Part shown: piece by piece, positions 43,695-51,524 of the stretch | How the letters are laid out: every line of letters begins with the position of its first letter | Numbering within the stretch: position 1 is the stretch's first letter | DNA from: Limisphaerales bacterium | GTDB lineage: Bacteria; Verrucomicrobiota; Verrucomicrobiia; Limisphaerales; SXTU01 | DNA: 64,000 bases | Direction of reading: 5' to 3' | Assembly: GCA_009773355.1 (NCBI GenBank) | Contig: WRPG01000001.1 | Location: 206,529-270,528 of the forward strand | Made by a program: the position numbers and the translations under genes | The notes under the pieces: model-generated | Seen by the model: only the letters and a program-made list of their open reading frames with translations | Told to the model about the DNA's origin: nothing | The model's database searches: none

Positions 43695-44144
43695 TCAGGC
43701 CGTCGGCGCCGCCGCGTCGCCCTCCAGCTTGACCAGCACGGCGCGGAGCTGTTCCAGTTCGATGGGCTTGGCCAGGTGCTCATCGAAGCCGACGGCCAGA
43801 TAATCCGCGTGCATCATGCCCATTTGGCCGGCGGAAACCGCCATGATCTTGAGCCGCCGCCGGCGTTCAGGATGCGCCGCCGCATCCGCCTCCCGGAACA
43901 TCCCGATGGCCTCGATCCCGTTCGTGTCCGGCATTTCCACGTCGGTGAACACCAGGTCGAATTCCTGGGCGCGGATCTGCGCCACGGCGGCGGCGACATT
44001 CTCGGTCGCCACCACCGTGCAGCCGAGATGCTTGAGAAACAATTCGGCCACGCGGCGGTTCATGGCCACGTCGTCCACCAGCAGCACGCGCAGATGAGCG
44101 TGGGATCCGGTGGCGGGCGGGGTGGTTCCGGGAGCAAAGTTCAT
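43695..44144 (-). CDS. single-domain response regulator
   Basis: This 149-residue protein is a single receiver with VLLVDDVAMNRRVAELFL, phosphoacceptor D68 in LVFTDVEMPDTNGIEA, and Lys in EHLAKPIELEQL. The closest pattern is that of receivers detached from hybrid kinases (MNRRVAELFL). It has no output domain. It precedes the sensor-less kinase and lies downstream of tsaD, 91 bases after it. The start at 44144 was chosen before the receiver begins. Confidence 0.9.
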   Translation of the reverse strand: MNFAPGTTPPATGSHAHLRVLLVDDVAMNRRVAELFLKHLGCTVVATENVAAAVAQIRAQEFDLVFTDVEMPDTNGIEAIGMFREADAAAHPERRRRLKIMAVSAGQMGMMHADYLAVGFDEHLAKPIELEQLRAVLVKLEGDAAAPTA

Positions 44145-44235
44145 GGCGTTGGACTGGATGTGAGCGACGCGGGCATCATCGCGTGGCGGGCATTTCCCCG
44201 TCAACGGCATTCAAAATCCCCGCGTTGGTGCCGCC

Positions 44236-45336
44236 TCAACTTCCGGCCGTCTGGCGTTGCGCCAGCGGCCAGCTCGGCTTCACTTCCTCGTCCAGCGAAG
44301 TCGGTGCGACGCCGTGCTGGAGCTTGCGTTCAGCCAGGATGCCGACCATCGCGGCGTTGTCGGTGCAAAGCGATTTGTCCGCGAGACGGAGCGTGAGGCT
44401 GTTTTGCGCGCAGGTCTCGGCGAGCTGTTTGCGCAGGGCGCGGTTGCACGTCACGCCACCGGACGCGGTCACGCACTTCACACCGAGGCGCTTCGCGGCC
44501 CGCACAGTCTTGGTCACCAGCACGTCCACAATGGAGGCGCGCACGCTGGCGCACAGGTCACGGACGCGGTCTGGATCGTCGAGGATGAACGGCTGGTCGC
44601 GGAGGAAGTAGCGCACCGAGGTCTTCAGACCGCTGAAGCTGAAGTCGTCGTGCAGGTCGCGGATCATCGGGCGCGGGAAGTCAAACGCGCGCGGGTCGCC
44701 TTGCTCGGCGAGCGCGTCCAGCTCCGGGCCGCCGGGATAGGGCAGGCCCATGAGCTTGGCGGACTTGTCGAAACACTCGCCCGCCGCGTCGTCCACCGTG
44801 CTGCCGAGCAGGTGGTGCTTCAACTCGGCCTCGACGAAGACGAGCATGGTGTGGCCGCCGCTGACGATCAGGGAGACGTTAGGCTGGAAGCTCGCGAAGT
44901 CGGCGACGGACGGCTGGCCGGCAATCCACGGCGAGTAAAGATGCGCCTCGTGATGGTGGATGCCGAAGAAGGGTTTGCGCAGTGCGAAGGCCATCGCCTG
45001 CGCGGCGCGCGCGCCAATCATCAAGGCCTGCGGCAGGCCGGGGCCAAGGGTGGCGGCGATGGCGTCCAACCCGTTTGGTGTCCTGGCTTCAGCCGGTTCG
45101 GAAGCCACGGAGCCGCCTGAAGGCGGGACACCGAGCGCGGCGTTGGCAGTCCGCAGCGCCTCGCGCGCTACTGGCAGCAGGTTTCGCAGGTGCTCGCGGG
45201 TGGCCAACTCGGGCACGACGCCGCCGTATTCGGCGTGGAGCTTGATTTGCGAGGAGACGACGTTCGCCAGCACGCGCCCGTCATGGATGACGGCCACGCT
45301 GGTCTCGTCGCAGGAGGATTCGAGGGCGAGGAGCAC
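44236..45336 (-). CDS. tsaD: tRNA N6-adenosine threonylcarbamoyltransferase TsaD
   Basis: This 366-residue ASKHA-fold enzyme transfers threonylcarbamoyl to A37 of ANN-decoding tRNAs with TsaB and TsaE. Signatures are LALESSCDETSVAV, the iron/zinc ligands HHHEAHLYS, SLIVSGGHTMLV, GSTVDDAAGECFDK and TASGGVTCNRALR. Residues about 68-89 (LGVPPSGG then EARTPNG) are an extra loop encoded by a palindromic repeat, absent from usual TsaD at this point before DAIAATLGPG. The gene is 5 bases after the ctp protease gene. Confidence 0.96.
   Translation of the reverse strand: MLLALESSCDETSVAVIHDGRVLANVVSSQIKLHAEYGGVVPELATREHLRNLLPVAREALRTANAALGVPPSGGSVASEPAEARTPNGLDAIAATLGPGLPQALMIGARAAQAMAFALRKPFFGIHHHEAHLYSPWIAGQPSVADFASFQPNVSLIVSGGHTMLVFVEAELKHHLLGSTVDDAAGECFDKSAKLMGLPYPGGPELDALAEQGDPRAFDFPRPMIRDLHDDFSFSGLKTSVRYFLRDQPFILDDPDRVRDLCASVRASIVDVLVTKTVRAAKRLGVKCVTASGGVTCNRALRKQLAETCAQNSLTLRLADKSLCTDNAAMVGILAERKLQHGVAPTSLDEEVKPSWPLAQRQTAGS
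45074..45132. repeat. palindromic repeat inserted in frame in tsaD
   Basis: The left arm GGTGTCCTGGCTTCAGCCGG (45077-45096) pairs imperfectly with the right arm GCCGCCTGAAGGCGGGACAC (45112-45131). Each arm has its own mini-hairpin (GGCTTCAGCC and CGCCTGAAGGCG). It is related to the repeat in recJ at 48710-48767. On the coding strand it reads as a Gly/Pro/Ser-rich loop with no stop codon. Confidence 0.8.
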
Positions 45337-45341
45337 CGCGC

Positions 45342-46688
45342 CTACTTCTTGGCTGGCTCGGCGGCTTGCGCCGCCACCTTGCCCACGGGTTTGCCCTGCT
45401 TGTCGTAGAGCAGGATGCCCTTGAGCATGTCGGTGGCGCGGTCGAGCTGCGGGTCGCGGGCCTTGGCCACCCGCTCGCGCTCCGTCGCGTCGAGCGCATC
45501 CAGCGGGGCACCCGAGCGCTTGATGGCGAGGAAGCGCTCCTCGTCCGCAGTCATCGGCACGACCACGTCGGGCGTGATGCCCTTCTCGTGGATGACCTTG
45601 TGGCTCGGCGTGTAATACTTCGCCGTCGTGAGGCGCAGCGCGGAGCCGTCGGAGAGCGGGAGGATGCTCTGCACGGAACCTTTGCCGAAGCTCTGCTCGC
45701 CCAGCACCACGGCGCGCTTCAAGTCCTGCAGGCAGCCGGCGACAATCTCGGACGCGCTCGCGCTGCCGCCGTTGACGAGGATGACCATCGGCAACTGCGG
45801 ACGCGGGTTGCGGCCCGACGCGGTGTATTTGGCGATGTCGGCGACCTGCCGCGCCTCGGTGGAGACGACGAGCTGGCCGCGCGGAAGGAACTTCTCAGAC
45901 ACCTTCACCGCCTGGTCGAGCAGGCCGCCGGGGTTGTCGCGCAAATCCATGATGAGACCCTTCATGCCGGACTTCTCCAGCTTCACGAGGGCACTTTCCA
46001 GCTCCGCGCTCGTCTGCTCGCCGAACTGGCGCAGGCGCACGTAGCCGATCTTGTTCTCGTCCAGCGGGTATTCGCCGCGGCCGTTCTGGTCACGCACGCT
46101 GGAAACCTTGATGACCGCGCGCGTGAGCTTGACCTCAGATTCCTGCTCCGTAGCGGGGCGAAAAATGGTGACGGTCACGTCGGTGCCGGGCTTGCCGCGC
46201 AGGCGGCGGACGGCGTCCTCGAGGTTGAACTTCTCCGTGGTCTGGCCGTTGATCTTGATGATGCGGTCCCCGGCGGTGATGCCGCCCCGGCCGGCCGGCG
46301 TGTCCTCCATCGTCTCGGAGACGGTGAGCGTGACACCCTTGCCGGGGCTGTTCGTCCGGATGCCAATGACAATGCCCACGCCCCCGAACGCCCCCTCGGT
46401 GTCCTTGCGCATGTCGTCATACTTGCGCGCCTCCATGAACTCGCTGTGCGGGTCCAGCGAGCTGACCATGCCCCGGAGCGCGGCGTGGATGAGCTGCTGG
46501 TAGGAAATCTTCCCGCCGTCCACGTAGTTCTGCCGGATGGTTTCCAGCACACGGGTGAACAGCTCGATGTTCTCGTAGGCGTTTTCCTTCGTGGCGGTCT
46601 CGGCGTGCGAGAGGTAAAGCCGCGTGCCGAAGAGGAGGTTCAGGCCGAGCACGGCCACGAGCAGTCCGAGGAAGAAACGTCGTTTCAT
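45342..46688 (-). CDS. C-terminal processing serine peptidase (S41, CtpA/Prc)
   Basis: This 448-residue protein has a membrane anchor (RRFFLGLLVAVLGLNLLFGT), an N-terminal cap, a PDZ domain (about 90-185: GGVGIVIGIRTNSPGKGVTL then AGDRIIKINGQ) and the S41 protease core. The catalytic Ser311 lies in NGGSASASEI and Lys336 in SFGKGSVQS. GLIMDLRDNPGGLL is also standard. It cleaves C-terminal tails of periplasmic proteins. The start at 46688 (MKRRFF) was chosen because the upstream 19 residues are polar. It sits between ispD and tsaD in a minus-strand run. Confidence 0.94.
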   Translation of the reverse strand: MKRRFFLGLLVAVLGLNLLFGTRLYLSHAETATKENAYENIELFTRVLETIRQNYVDGGKISYQQLIHAALRGMVSSLDPHSEFMEARKYDDMRKDTEGAFGGVGIVIGIRTNSPGKGVTLTVSETMEDTPAGRGGITAGDRIIKINGQTTEKFNLEDAVRRLRGKPGTDVTVTIFRPATEQESEVKLTRAVIKVSSVRDQNGRGEYPLDENKIGYVRLRQFGEQTSAELESALVKLEKSGMKGLIMDLRDNPGGLLDQAVKVSEKFLPRGQLVVSTEARQVADIAKYTASGRNPRPQLPMVILVNGGSASASEIVAGCLQDLKRAVVLGEQSFGKGSVQSILPLSDGSALRLTTAKYYTPSHKVIHEKGITPDVVVPMTADEERFLAIKRSGAPLDALDATERERVAKARDPQLDRATDMLKGILLYDKQGKPVGKVAAQAAEPAKK

Positions 46689-46776
46689 ATTACCGTTGTG
46701 CCGACAGTAGGAGCCGCCCAAGTGCTTGGCAAGTGAGGGCTTCACCGCAGGCCGAAGAGTGGACTGGCCGCCCGAC

Positions 46777-47496
46777 TCAGCCGTTCATTCTTTTGAGGAG
46801 CTGCTCCAAGTAAGGCAGGTCCGCCGGCGAAGTCGCCTTCGGATTCGGCTCCTGGCCCTCCACCAACGCCACCGGCTGGCCGATCAATTCGCACGCCGCC
46901 GTGTCATCCGTCACGAGCACGCCGCGCTCGCGCACCGCCGCCAGCGCCCGGCGAATGACTTCCACGCGGAACGTCTGCGGCGTCTGCACCGCCCACAAGC
47001 GCGAGCGGTCAATGTGCTTGGCCACGCGCGTGCCGCCGTCGGATTCCTTGATGGTGTCGGTCACGCGCTGCGCGGCGACGGCTGCGCCCATTTCGCGCGC
47101 CGCTGCGATGGTCGCCGCGATGACTGCCTGGCTCGTGCAAGGCCGCGCGCCGTCCTGGATGGCGACGATCTCGCAGTCCGGCGACAGCGCCTGCAAGCCG
47201 TTCCAGACCGAGTCCTGCCGCTCCCTGCCGCCGACGGCCAGACGGAACGGTTTCTTGAAGCCAGACTCCACCGCGAGTTTGCGAAACTCCGCCTGCATCC
47301 CGTCCCGCACGACCAGCACCAGCTCGTCCACGCCCGCCGCTGCGTCGAAGCGCGCCCAAGTGTGCGCCACGATGGGCCGACCGGCGATTTCGAGGAAGAG
47401 CTTGTCCACGCCCGGCCCCATGCGCGTGCCGGAGCCGGCCGCGACGATGACGGCGGAGACGTGTTGCGTGCTGCGTGTTCCGTGTTGCGTGTCCAC
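46777..47496 (-). CDS. ispD: 2-C-methyl-D-erythritol 4-phosphate cytidylyltransferase IspD
   Basis: This protein has about 239 residues. IspD makes CDP-methylerythritol in the MEP isoprenoid pathway. It shows VSAVIVAAGSGTRMG (CTP-binding, with Arg and Lys in GTRMGPGVDK), GGRERQDSVWNGL, IVAIQDGARP and TQTPQTFR-like AVQTPQTFRVEV. There is no ATG near the conserved start. The first in-frame initiator upstream is the GTG at 47496, so the N-terminus (about 12 residues, DTQHGTRSTQH) would be encoded by the right part of a word-repeat hairpin. A non-standard start further in cannot be excluded. Confidence 0.92.
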   Translation of the reverse strand: MDTQHGTRSTQHVSAVIVAAGSGTRMGPGVDKLFLEIAGRPIVAHTWARFDAAAGVDELVLVVRDGMQAEFRKLAVESGFKKPFRLAVGGRERQDSVWNGLQALSPDCEIVAIQDGARPCTSQAVIAATIAAAREMGAAVAAQRVTDTIKESDGGTRVAKHIDRSRLWAVQTPQTFRVEVIRRALAAVRERGVLVTDDTAACELIGQPVALVEGQEPNPKATSPADLPYLEQLLKRMNG

Positions 47497-47540
47497 GAGT
47501 GCGCGCAGGCTAAACACGCAGCACGCAACACGCAACACGC
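47460..47540. repeat. word-repeat hairpin at the start of ispD
   Basis: The left arm (47460-47492) is made of GTGTTGC, GTGCTGC and GTGTTCC words. The right arm (47512-47540) is built of GCAACAC and GCAGCAC words. It is the same word family as 20079-20158 and 61538-61584. It lies between recJ and ispD and overlaps the probable first codons of ispD. Confidence 0.8.
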
Positions 47541-47547
47541 GCCACGA

Positions 47548-49323
47548 TCAGGCGGCCTGCAAATCCGACACCTTCAACTGCACGTTGCGGTTGCCACGGA
47601 ACTCGTTCACCTCGGCGGTGAAGGCGAGATTGAAGCTGGCCGGCGGATTGAAGTTCTTCGGCACGTTCCACCAGACGGCCTCGCGGATGTCGCTGCCGTC
47701 GGTGACGTGGAGTTTCAAGTGCTGCTGCTCCTTGCCCATGCGCAGCGGCGGGCGGTGGAGACGCAGGCCGGTGGCGCAGAATTGCAGCGCGGCATTGCCC
47801 ATGCCGGTCGGCGCGAGGCGGGCGAGTTCCTCCAGCCGCTCCACGGTCAGTTCGCGGAGCGTGACCTCGGCGTCGAGTTTGAGCACGGGTTGAAGCTGGT
47901 CGGGCCGCAGCGAGCGGCGGGCGATGGCGTTGAGGCGCTCGCGGAACGGGCCGACGTTCATCGGTGCGATGGTGATGCCGGCGGCCATCGCGTGACCGCC
48001 GTGGCGGACGAGCAGGTCGTCGCACTCGCGGAGCGCGGCGGCGAGGTCGAAGCCCTCGATGCTGCGGCCCGAGCCGCGCCATTGCTCGGCATCGCCGCCA
48101 AGGATGAGCGTGGGCCGGTAAAACTCCCGCAGCACGCGCGAAGCGACAATGCCCACGACGCCGATGTGCCAGAGCAACTGCCCCTCGACGATGACGAAGT
48201 CGCGCGCGGGGTCGAAGCGCACCCGGATGGCTCCGGTGACCTCGTCGGTGATGGTGCGCTCGATTTGCTGGCGCTCGCGGTTGCGGTGGTCGAGGGCGCG
48301 GGCAATGGGTTCGGCGGCGGCGAGGTCGGACGCGAGCAGGAGTTGCAGCGCCTCGGCGGCGTTCTCCAGCCGGCCGGCGGCGTTGAGGCGCGGACCGAGT
48401 TGAAAGCCGACTTCGTAGGTGCCGATTTCTCCCTCGATGCCTGCCGCTGACTTAAGCGCAAGCAAGCCGGGACGGCGCGTGACGTTGAGCCGCTCCAAGC
48501 CAGCGGTGACGAGGATGCGGTTCTCGCCCGTGAGCGGCACGAGGTCGGCGATGGTGCCGAGCGCGACGAGGTCGAGCAGCGGGCGGATGTCGAAGGCGGC
48601 GAACCCGGCGAGTTGCAGGTCACGCCCGCGCTTCACGAGCGCATGGGCGAGCTTGAATGCGAGGCCAGCGGAACAGAGTTCGGTGAAAGTGGCGGGGCGG
48701 GGCCGCACGTTTGGAGTCCCGCCTTCAGGCGGCACAACGCCCCCACCGACTGAAGGCGGGACTCCAAGCTGCGGATTCACCAGCGCGAACGCCGCTGGCG
48801 CTGGATCGGAGACTTGGTGATGGTCCAGCACCAACACGTCCACGCCGCGTTGCTTGAGCCAGCCGATGGTTTCCACCGCCGTCGAGCCGCAGTCCACGGC
48901 GAGGAGGAGTTTGGTGCCGGGGAATTTAACGAGACAGTTCTCCACGCCGTCCTGGCTCAGGCCATAGCCCTCGTCCATGCGGTGCGGCAGGTAAAAGTCC
49001 ACGGACCAGCCGAGCGCGCAGAAGACTTCCAAGAGCAGCGAGGTCGAAGTCACGCCGTCCACATCGTAGTCGCCGAAGATGACCAGCGGCTCGGCGCGTT
49101 CGCGCGCGGCGAAGATGCGCTCCACGGCGGCGGCCATGTTCGGCAGTGCGAAAGGGTCGGCGAGGTTGCGGAGGCGCGGTTCGAGGAAGCGGGCGACGGC
49201 CTCGGGTTCGCTGTGTCCGCGGTTGAGGAGGCATTGCGCCAGCAGCGGAGAGACGCCGAACTGCTTGCTGAGTGCGGCCGCGAGCGCGGGTTGCGGCGGC
49301 GCGATGGACCAGCGGTATTTCAT
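47548..49323 (-). CDS. recJ: single-stranded-DNA-specific exonuclease RecJ
   Basis: This 591-residue 5'-3' ssDNA exonuclease acts in recombination and mismatch repair. DHH-family motifs are FGDYDVDGVTSTSLL (residues 83-97), AVDCGS, VLVLDHHQ (DHH at 168-170) and the DHHA1-domain RNAAG-like GPRLNAAGRLENA and HGGHAMAAGI. The C-terminal OB domain is present. Residues about 186-206 (LGVPPSVGGG then PEGGTPN) are an insertion encoded by a palindromic repeat, located in a surface loop after FALVNP. The ATG overlaps the stop of the exoD-like gene (ATGA). Confidence 0.96.
   Translation of the reverse strand: MKYRWSIAPPQPALAAALSKQFGVSPLLAQCLLNRGHSEPEAVARFLEPRLRNLADPFALPNMAAAVERIFAARERAEPLVIFGDYDVDGVTSTSLLLEVFCALGWSVDFYLPHRMDEGYGLSQDGVENCLVKFPGTKLLLAVDCGSTAVETIGWLKQRGVDVLVLDHHQVSDPAPAAFALVNPQLGVPPSVGGGVVPPEGGTPNVRPRPATFTELCSAGLAFKLAHALVKRGRDLQLAGFAAFDIRPLLDLVALGTIADLVPLTGENRILVTAGLERLNVTRRPGLLALKSAAGIEGEIGTYEVGFQLGPRLNAAGRLENAAEALQLLLASDLAAAEPIARALDHRNRERQQIERTITDEVTGAIRVRFDPARDFVIVEGQLLWHIGVVGIVASRVLREFYRPTLILGGDAEQWRGSGRSIEGFDLAAALRECDDLLVRHGGHAMAAGITIAPMNVGPFRERLNAIARRSLRPDQLQPVLKLDAEVTLRELTVERLEELARLAPTGMGNAALQFCATGLRLHRPPLRMGKEQQHLKLHVTDGSDIREAVWWNVPKNFNPPASFNLAFTAEVNEFRGNRNVQLKVSDLQAA
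48710..48767. repeat. palindromic repeat inserted in frame in recJ
   Basis: The left arm TTGGAGTCCCGCCTTCAGGC (48711-48730, continuing GG) matches the reverse complement of the right arm at 48746-48767 with one mismatch in 22. The loop is 13 bases. It is related in sequence to the tsaD insert; both contain GTCC, CGCCTTCAGGCGG or close variants. It is open in the recJ frame and supplies a Gly/Pro-rich loop. Confidence 0.85.
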
Positions 49324-49976
49324 CCCAGCAGCAGCACGCCGAAGAGCCATTGGTAGATGCGCTGAAACGCGGCCTCAAGGACGTGCAGAATCACCATGAG
49401 GTAGATGGCCGTGCCGACGGACACGGCGTAGCCCACCCAGATGAGGAGGCCATCCTCCTCCATCATGCTCGCCGCCAGCAGGATGATGGAGTAGGCAGGC
49501 AGGGAGTTGGTGAACGGCGGAAAAGGCGGGAACGGCAGCATCAGCAGGAAGGCCATGAGCGCCACGAGGAGGGCGTTGGCGAAGCGCACGGCGGACCAGG
49601 TGAGCCAGACGGAGCGCCGGGGCCTGGCGAGCTTCTCGATGACACTGAGCATTTTCACGCTGGCGGAAACAACTTTCCGGGTGAAGCCGCCTTCCAGCGA
49701 CCGCTCCCCCAGCGCCTTGGGCAGGCGCGGCGGCAGGCCCATCGCCAGCCGAACCGCCAGCACGCCGATGACGAGGCCGAGCACGGTGCTCACCCCTGGC
49801 AGCGGGATGGGCGTGATGAACGGCAGGCTGAGGAGGATCACCACGAGGAACAGTCCCCGCCCGCCGGTGTCCTTGAGCAGGCGGTTTAACGTGAGCAGCT
49901 CGCCCTCCGGAGCCTGCTCGACCAGCCGGGCCAGTTCTTGCGAGAGCGTCTCGCCGTCTTGCGTGTGTCGGTCCAT
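49320..49976 (-). CDS. ExoD-like exopolysaccharide synthesis protein
   Basis: This 218-residue membrane protein has the ExoD family pattern. A cytoplasmic N-terminus (LSQELARLVEQAPEGELLTL) is followed by several helices: GLFLVVILLSLPFITPIPLP then GVSTVLGLVIGVLAV, ALLVALMAFLLMLPFPPFPP, and the C-terminal pair. The GRGLFLVVILLSLPFITPIP block is the family hallmark. ExoD affects exopolysaccharide production and alkali tolerance in rhizobia; its molecular role is unknown. The start is at 49976 (MDRHTQDGE). It overlaps recJ by 4 bases. Confidence 0.9.
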   Translation of the reverse strand: MDRHTQDGETLSQELARLVEQAPEGELLTLNRLLKDTGGRGLFLVVILLSLPFITPIPLPGVSTVLGLVIGVLAVRLAMGLPPRLPKALGERSLEGGFTRKVVSASVKMLSVIEKLARPRRSVWLTWSAVRFANALLVALMAFLLMLPFPPFPPFTNSLPAYSIILLAASMMEEDGLLIWVGYAVSVGTAIYLMVILHVLEAAFQRIYQWLFGVLLLG

Positions 49977-50097
49977 TTCGTCGCGGCGAACGATGCGGGC
50001 GGGGATGGGGAAGGTCAACGCCGGCCGAGGAGGGGAGGCTCTGCCCGTCAAGCCGCGCCAAAATCCGGGCGCCGTCGGCGCGGCAAAAGTGTCCCGC

Positions 50098-51474
50098 TCA
50101 CAACCGGCGTTCGCTCGCGGGAATGTGCACCACGGTCAGCGCGCAGGAATCCCAGACCCGCGTGCCCCGGCTGCAATTCCAGGTGATGTAAAGCGTCTCG
50201 CCCTTCGCATCGAGCGCCACGCTGTAGGTGCCGCGCGGGGTGACGCCGTATTTCTGGGTGTAGAACGGGTGGAGGAACGCGATGACTTTCCGGGTCTTCG
50301 CCTTCGTGTCGTATTGCACCACGGCTGAGTTGTCCGTCTCGCTGCCGCCGTGCGCACCGGGAACGTAGTAGAGGAAGCGCCCGGTCGGGTCGGCGTCGAG
50401 GGTGGTGATGTATTGGTTCGTGCCGACGGCGGCGGGGCCGAGCACTTCGATGCGCTCGGTCTTCGGGTGGAAGGCGTAGAGCTTCGACTCCGTGCCCTTC
50501 ACCGGATGCGGCACGGTGTAGATGATGCCCTGCGGCGTCTCGTCGCTCGCGGCGCGGAGGCCGATGCTGCCGGGGATGGAGGTTGGCTTGCCGGGCTTGG
50601 CGGGATCGAAACGCACGAGGTCGCTGCCGGTGAGCGAGTCCACGTTGAACCAAACGCGCCCCGTGGACGGCGAGAAAATCATCGCACGCGCCGGACCGCC
50701 GAAGCCGGACCAGATCATCTTCCGCGCCGCGAGGTCGTAGGCGAAGAACGTCACGCTCTTCTCGCCCGCGCGCGTTTCCGGCTCGGTGCCGCCGTAGAAG
50801 ATGAGCCGCTGCGGGTCGGTCAGGCCGGTGGGGATGCAATGGCCGGGCACGGGGCCTTCGGCGATGATTTCCGCCTTCGCCGTGGCAGGATTCACGCGGA
50901 GGAGCCAGTCACCCTTGTAATCCTTGTCGCCATCCGTCGCGCGCGTGCCGCCGCGATGCGTGCCGCAGTAAATCCAGCCGTCGCGCCCGAGCGCGAGCTG
51001 CGTGTGAATCTTCCCCGGCGTGTAGCGCCCGGCGGGCAGGCCGAGCAGCTTCTTCACGTCCACGAGCTGCCGGAACTTCCTCGTCGCCGGATCAAACTCG
51101 TAGATGAACGCCGTGCCGCTCGGCGCAAGATGGTCGCCGATGGACGCGTAGTATTTGCCGTTGGCGAAGAGGCTGTCGCCCCAGTTGGACCACGGGTTGC
51201 CGCGATAGGTCTGACCGGGGAAGTAAGCGAAGTCCACCGTCGGCGGCGTCTTGGCGACGGTGACGGCCGGCAGCAACGTGGTGGGCGGCTGGAGGAAATC
51301 CGGCGACATGTCGGTGACCATTTCCTTCCCGCCGGGCAGCACGGGCGGATAGGGAACTTCCGGCTCGGCCTTCGCCTTGGGCTTGGCAGGCTTGGGCGCG
51401 GCGGACTTCGCGGTTTGGGCTGAAAGCGTCAACGCGCACGCGAGGGTGGCGGCCAGCAGGAGAACGGGGTTCAT
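50098..51474 (-). CDS. exported beta-propeller protein of unknown function
   Basis: This 458-residue protein has a signal peptide (LLLAATLACALTLSAQ), a Lys/Pro/Ala-rich linker, then a repetitive beta structure. Its repeats have a blade-like form ending with phrases such as LFANGKYYASIGDH, LALGRDGWIYCGTHRGG, AMIFSPSTGRVWFNVDS, TLDADPTGRFLYYVPGAHGG and ALDAKGETLYITWN. No catalytic motif is recognised. It is encoded 50 bases after the cyclase-like exported protein on the same strand and is probably co-expressed with it. Confidence 0.75.
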   Translation of the reverse strand: MNPVLLLAATLACALTLSAQTAKSAAPKPAKPKAKAEPEVPYPPVLPGGKEMVTDMSPDFLQPPTTLLPAVTVAKTPPTVDFAYFPGQTYRGNPWSNWGDSLFANGKYYASIGDHLAPSGTAFIYEFDPATRKFRQLVDVKKLLGLPAGRYTPGKIHTQLALGRDGWIYCGTHRGGTRATDGDKDYKGDWLLRVNPATAKAEIIAEGPVPGHCIPTGLTDPQRLIFYGGTEPETRAGEKSVTFFAYDLAARKMIWSGFGGPARAMIFSPSTGRVWFNVDSLTGSDLVRFDPAKPGKPTSIPGSIGLRAASDETPQGIIYTVPHPVKGTESKLYAFHPKTERIEVLGPAAVGTNQYITTLDADPTGRFLYYVPGAHGGSETDNSAVVQYDTKAKTRKVIAFLHPFYTQKYGVTPRGTYSVALDAKGETLYITWNCSRGTRVWDSCALTVVHIPASERRL

Positions 51475-51524
51475 GGCTCAGGCTTCGACTGCGGGCACCG
51501 GGGCTGGCTTCATGCGGCCCGCGC

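Noticed and set aside
47460..47540. CRISPR-like array of short repeats
   Set aside because: Words are 7-8 bases without spacers of constant length and form an inverted, not direct, array. There are no cas genes.
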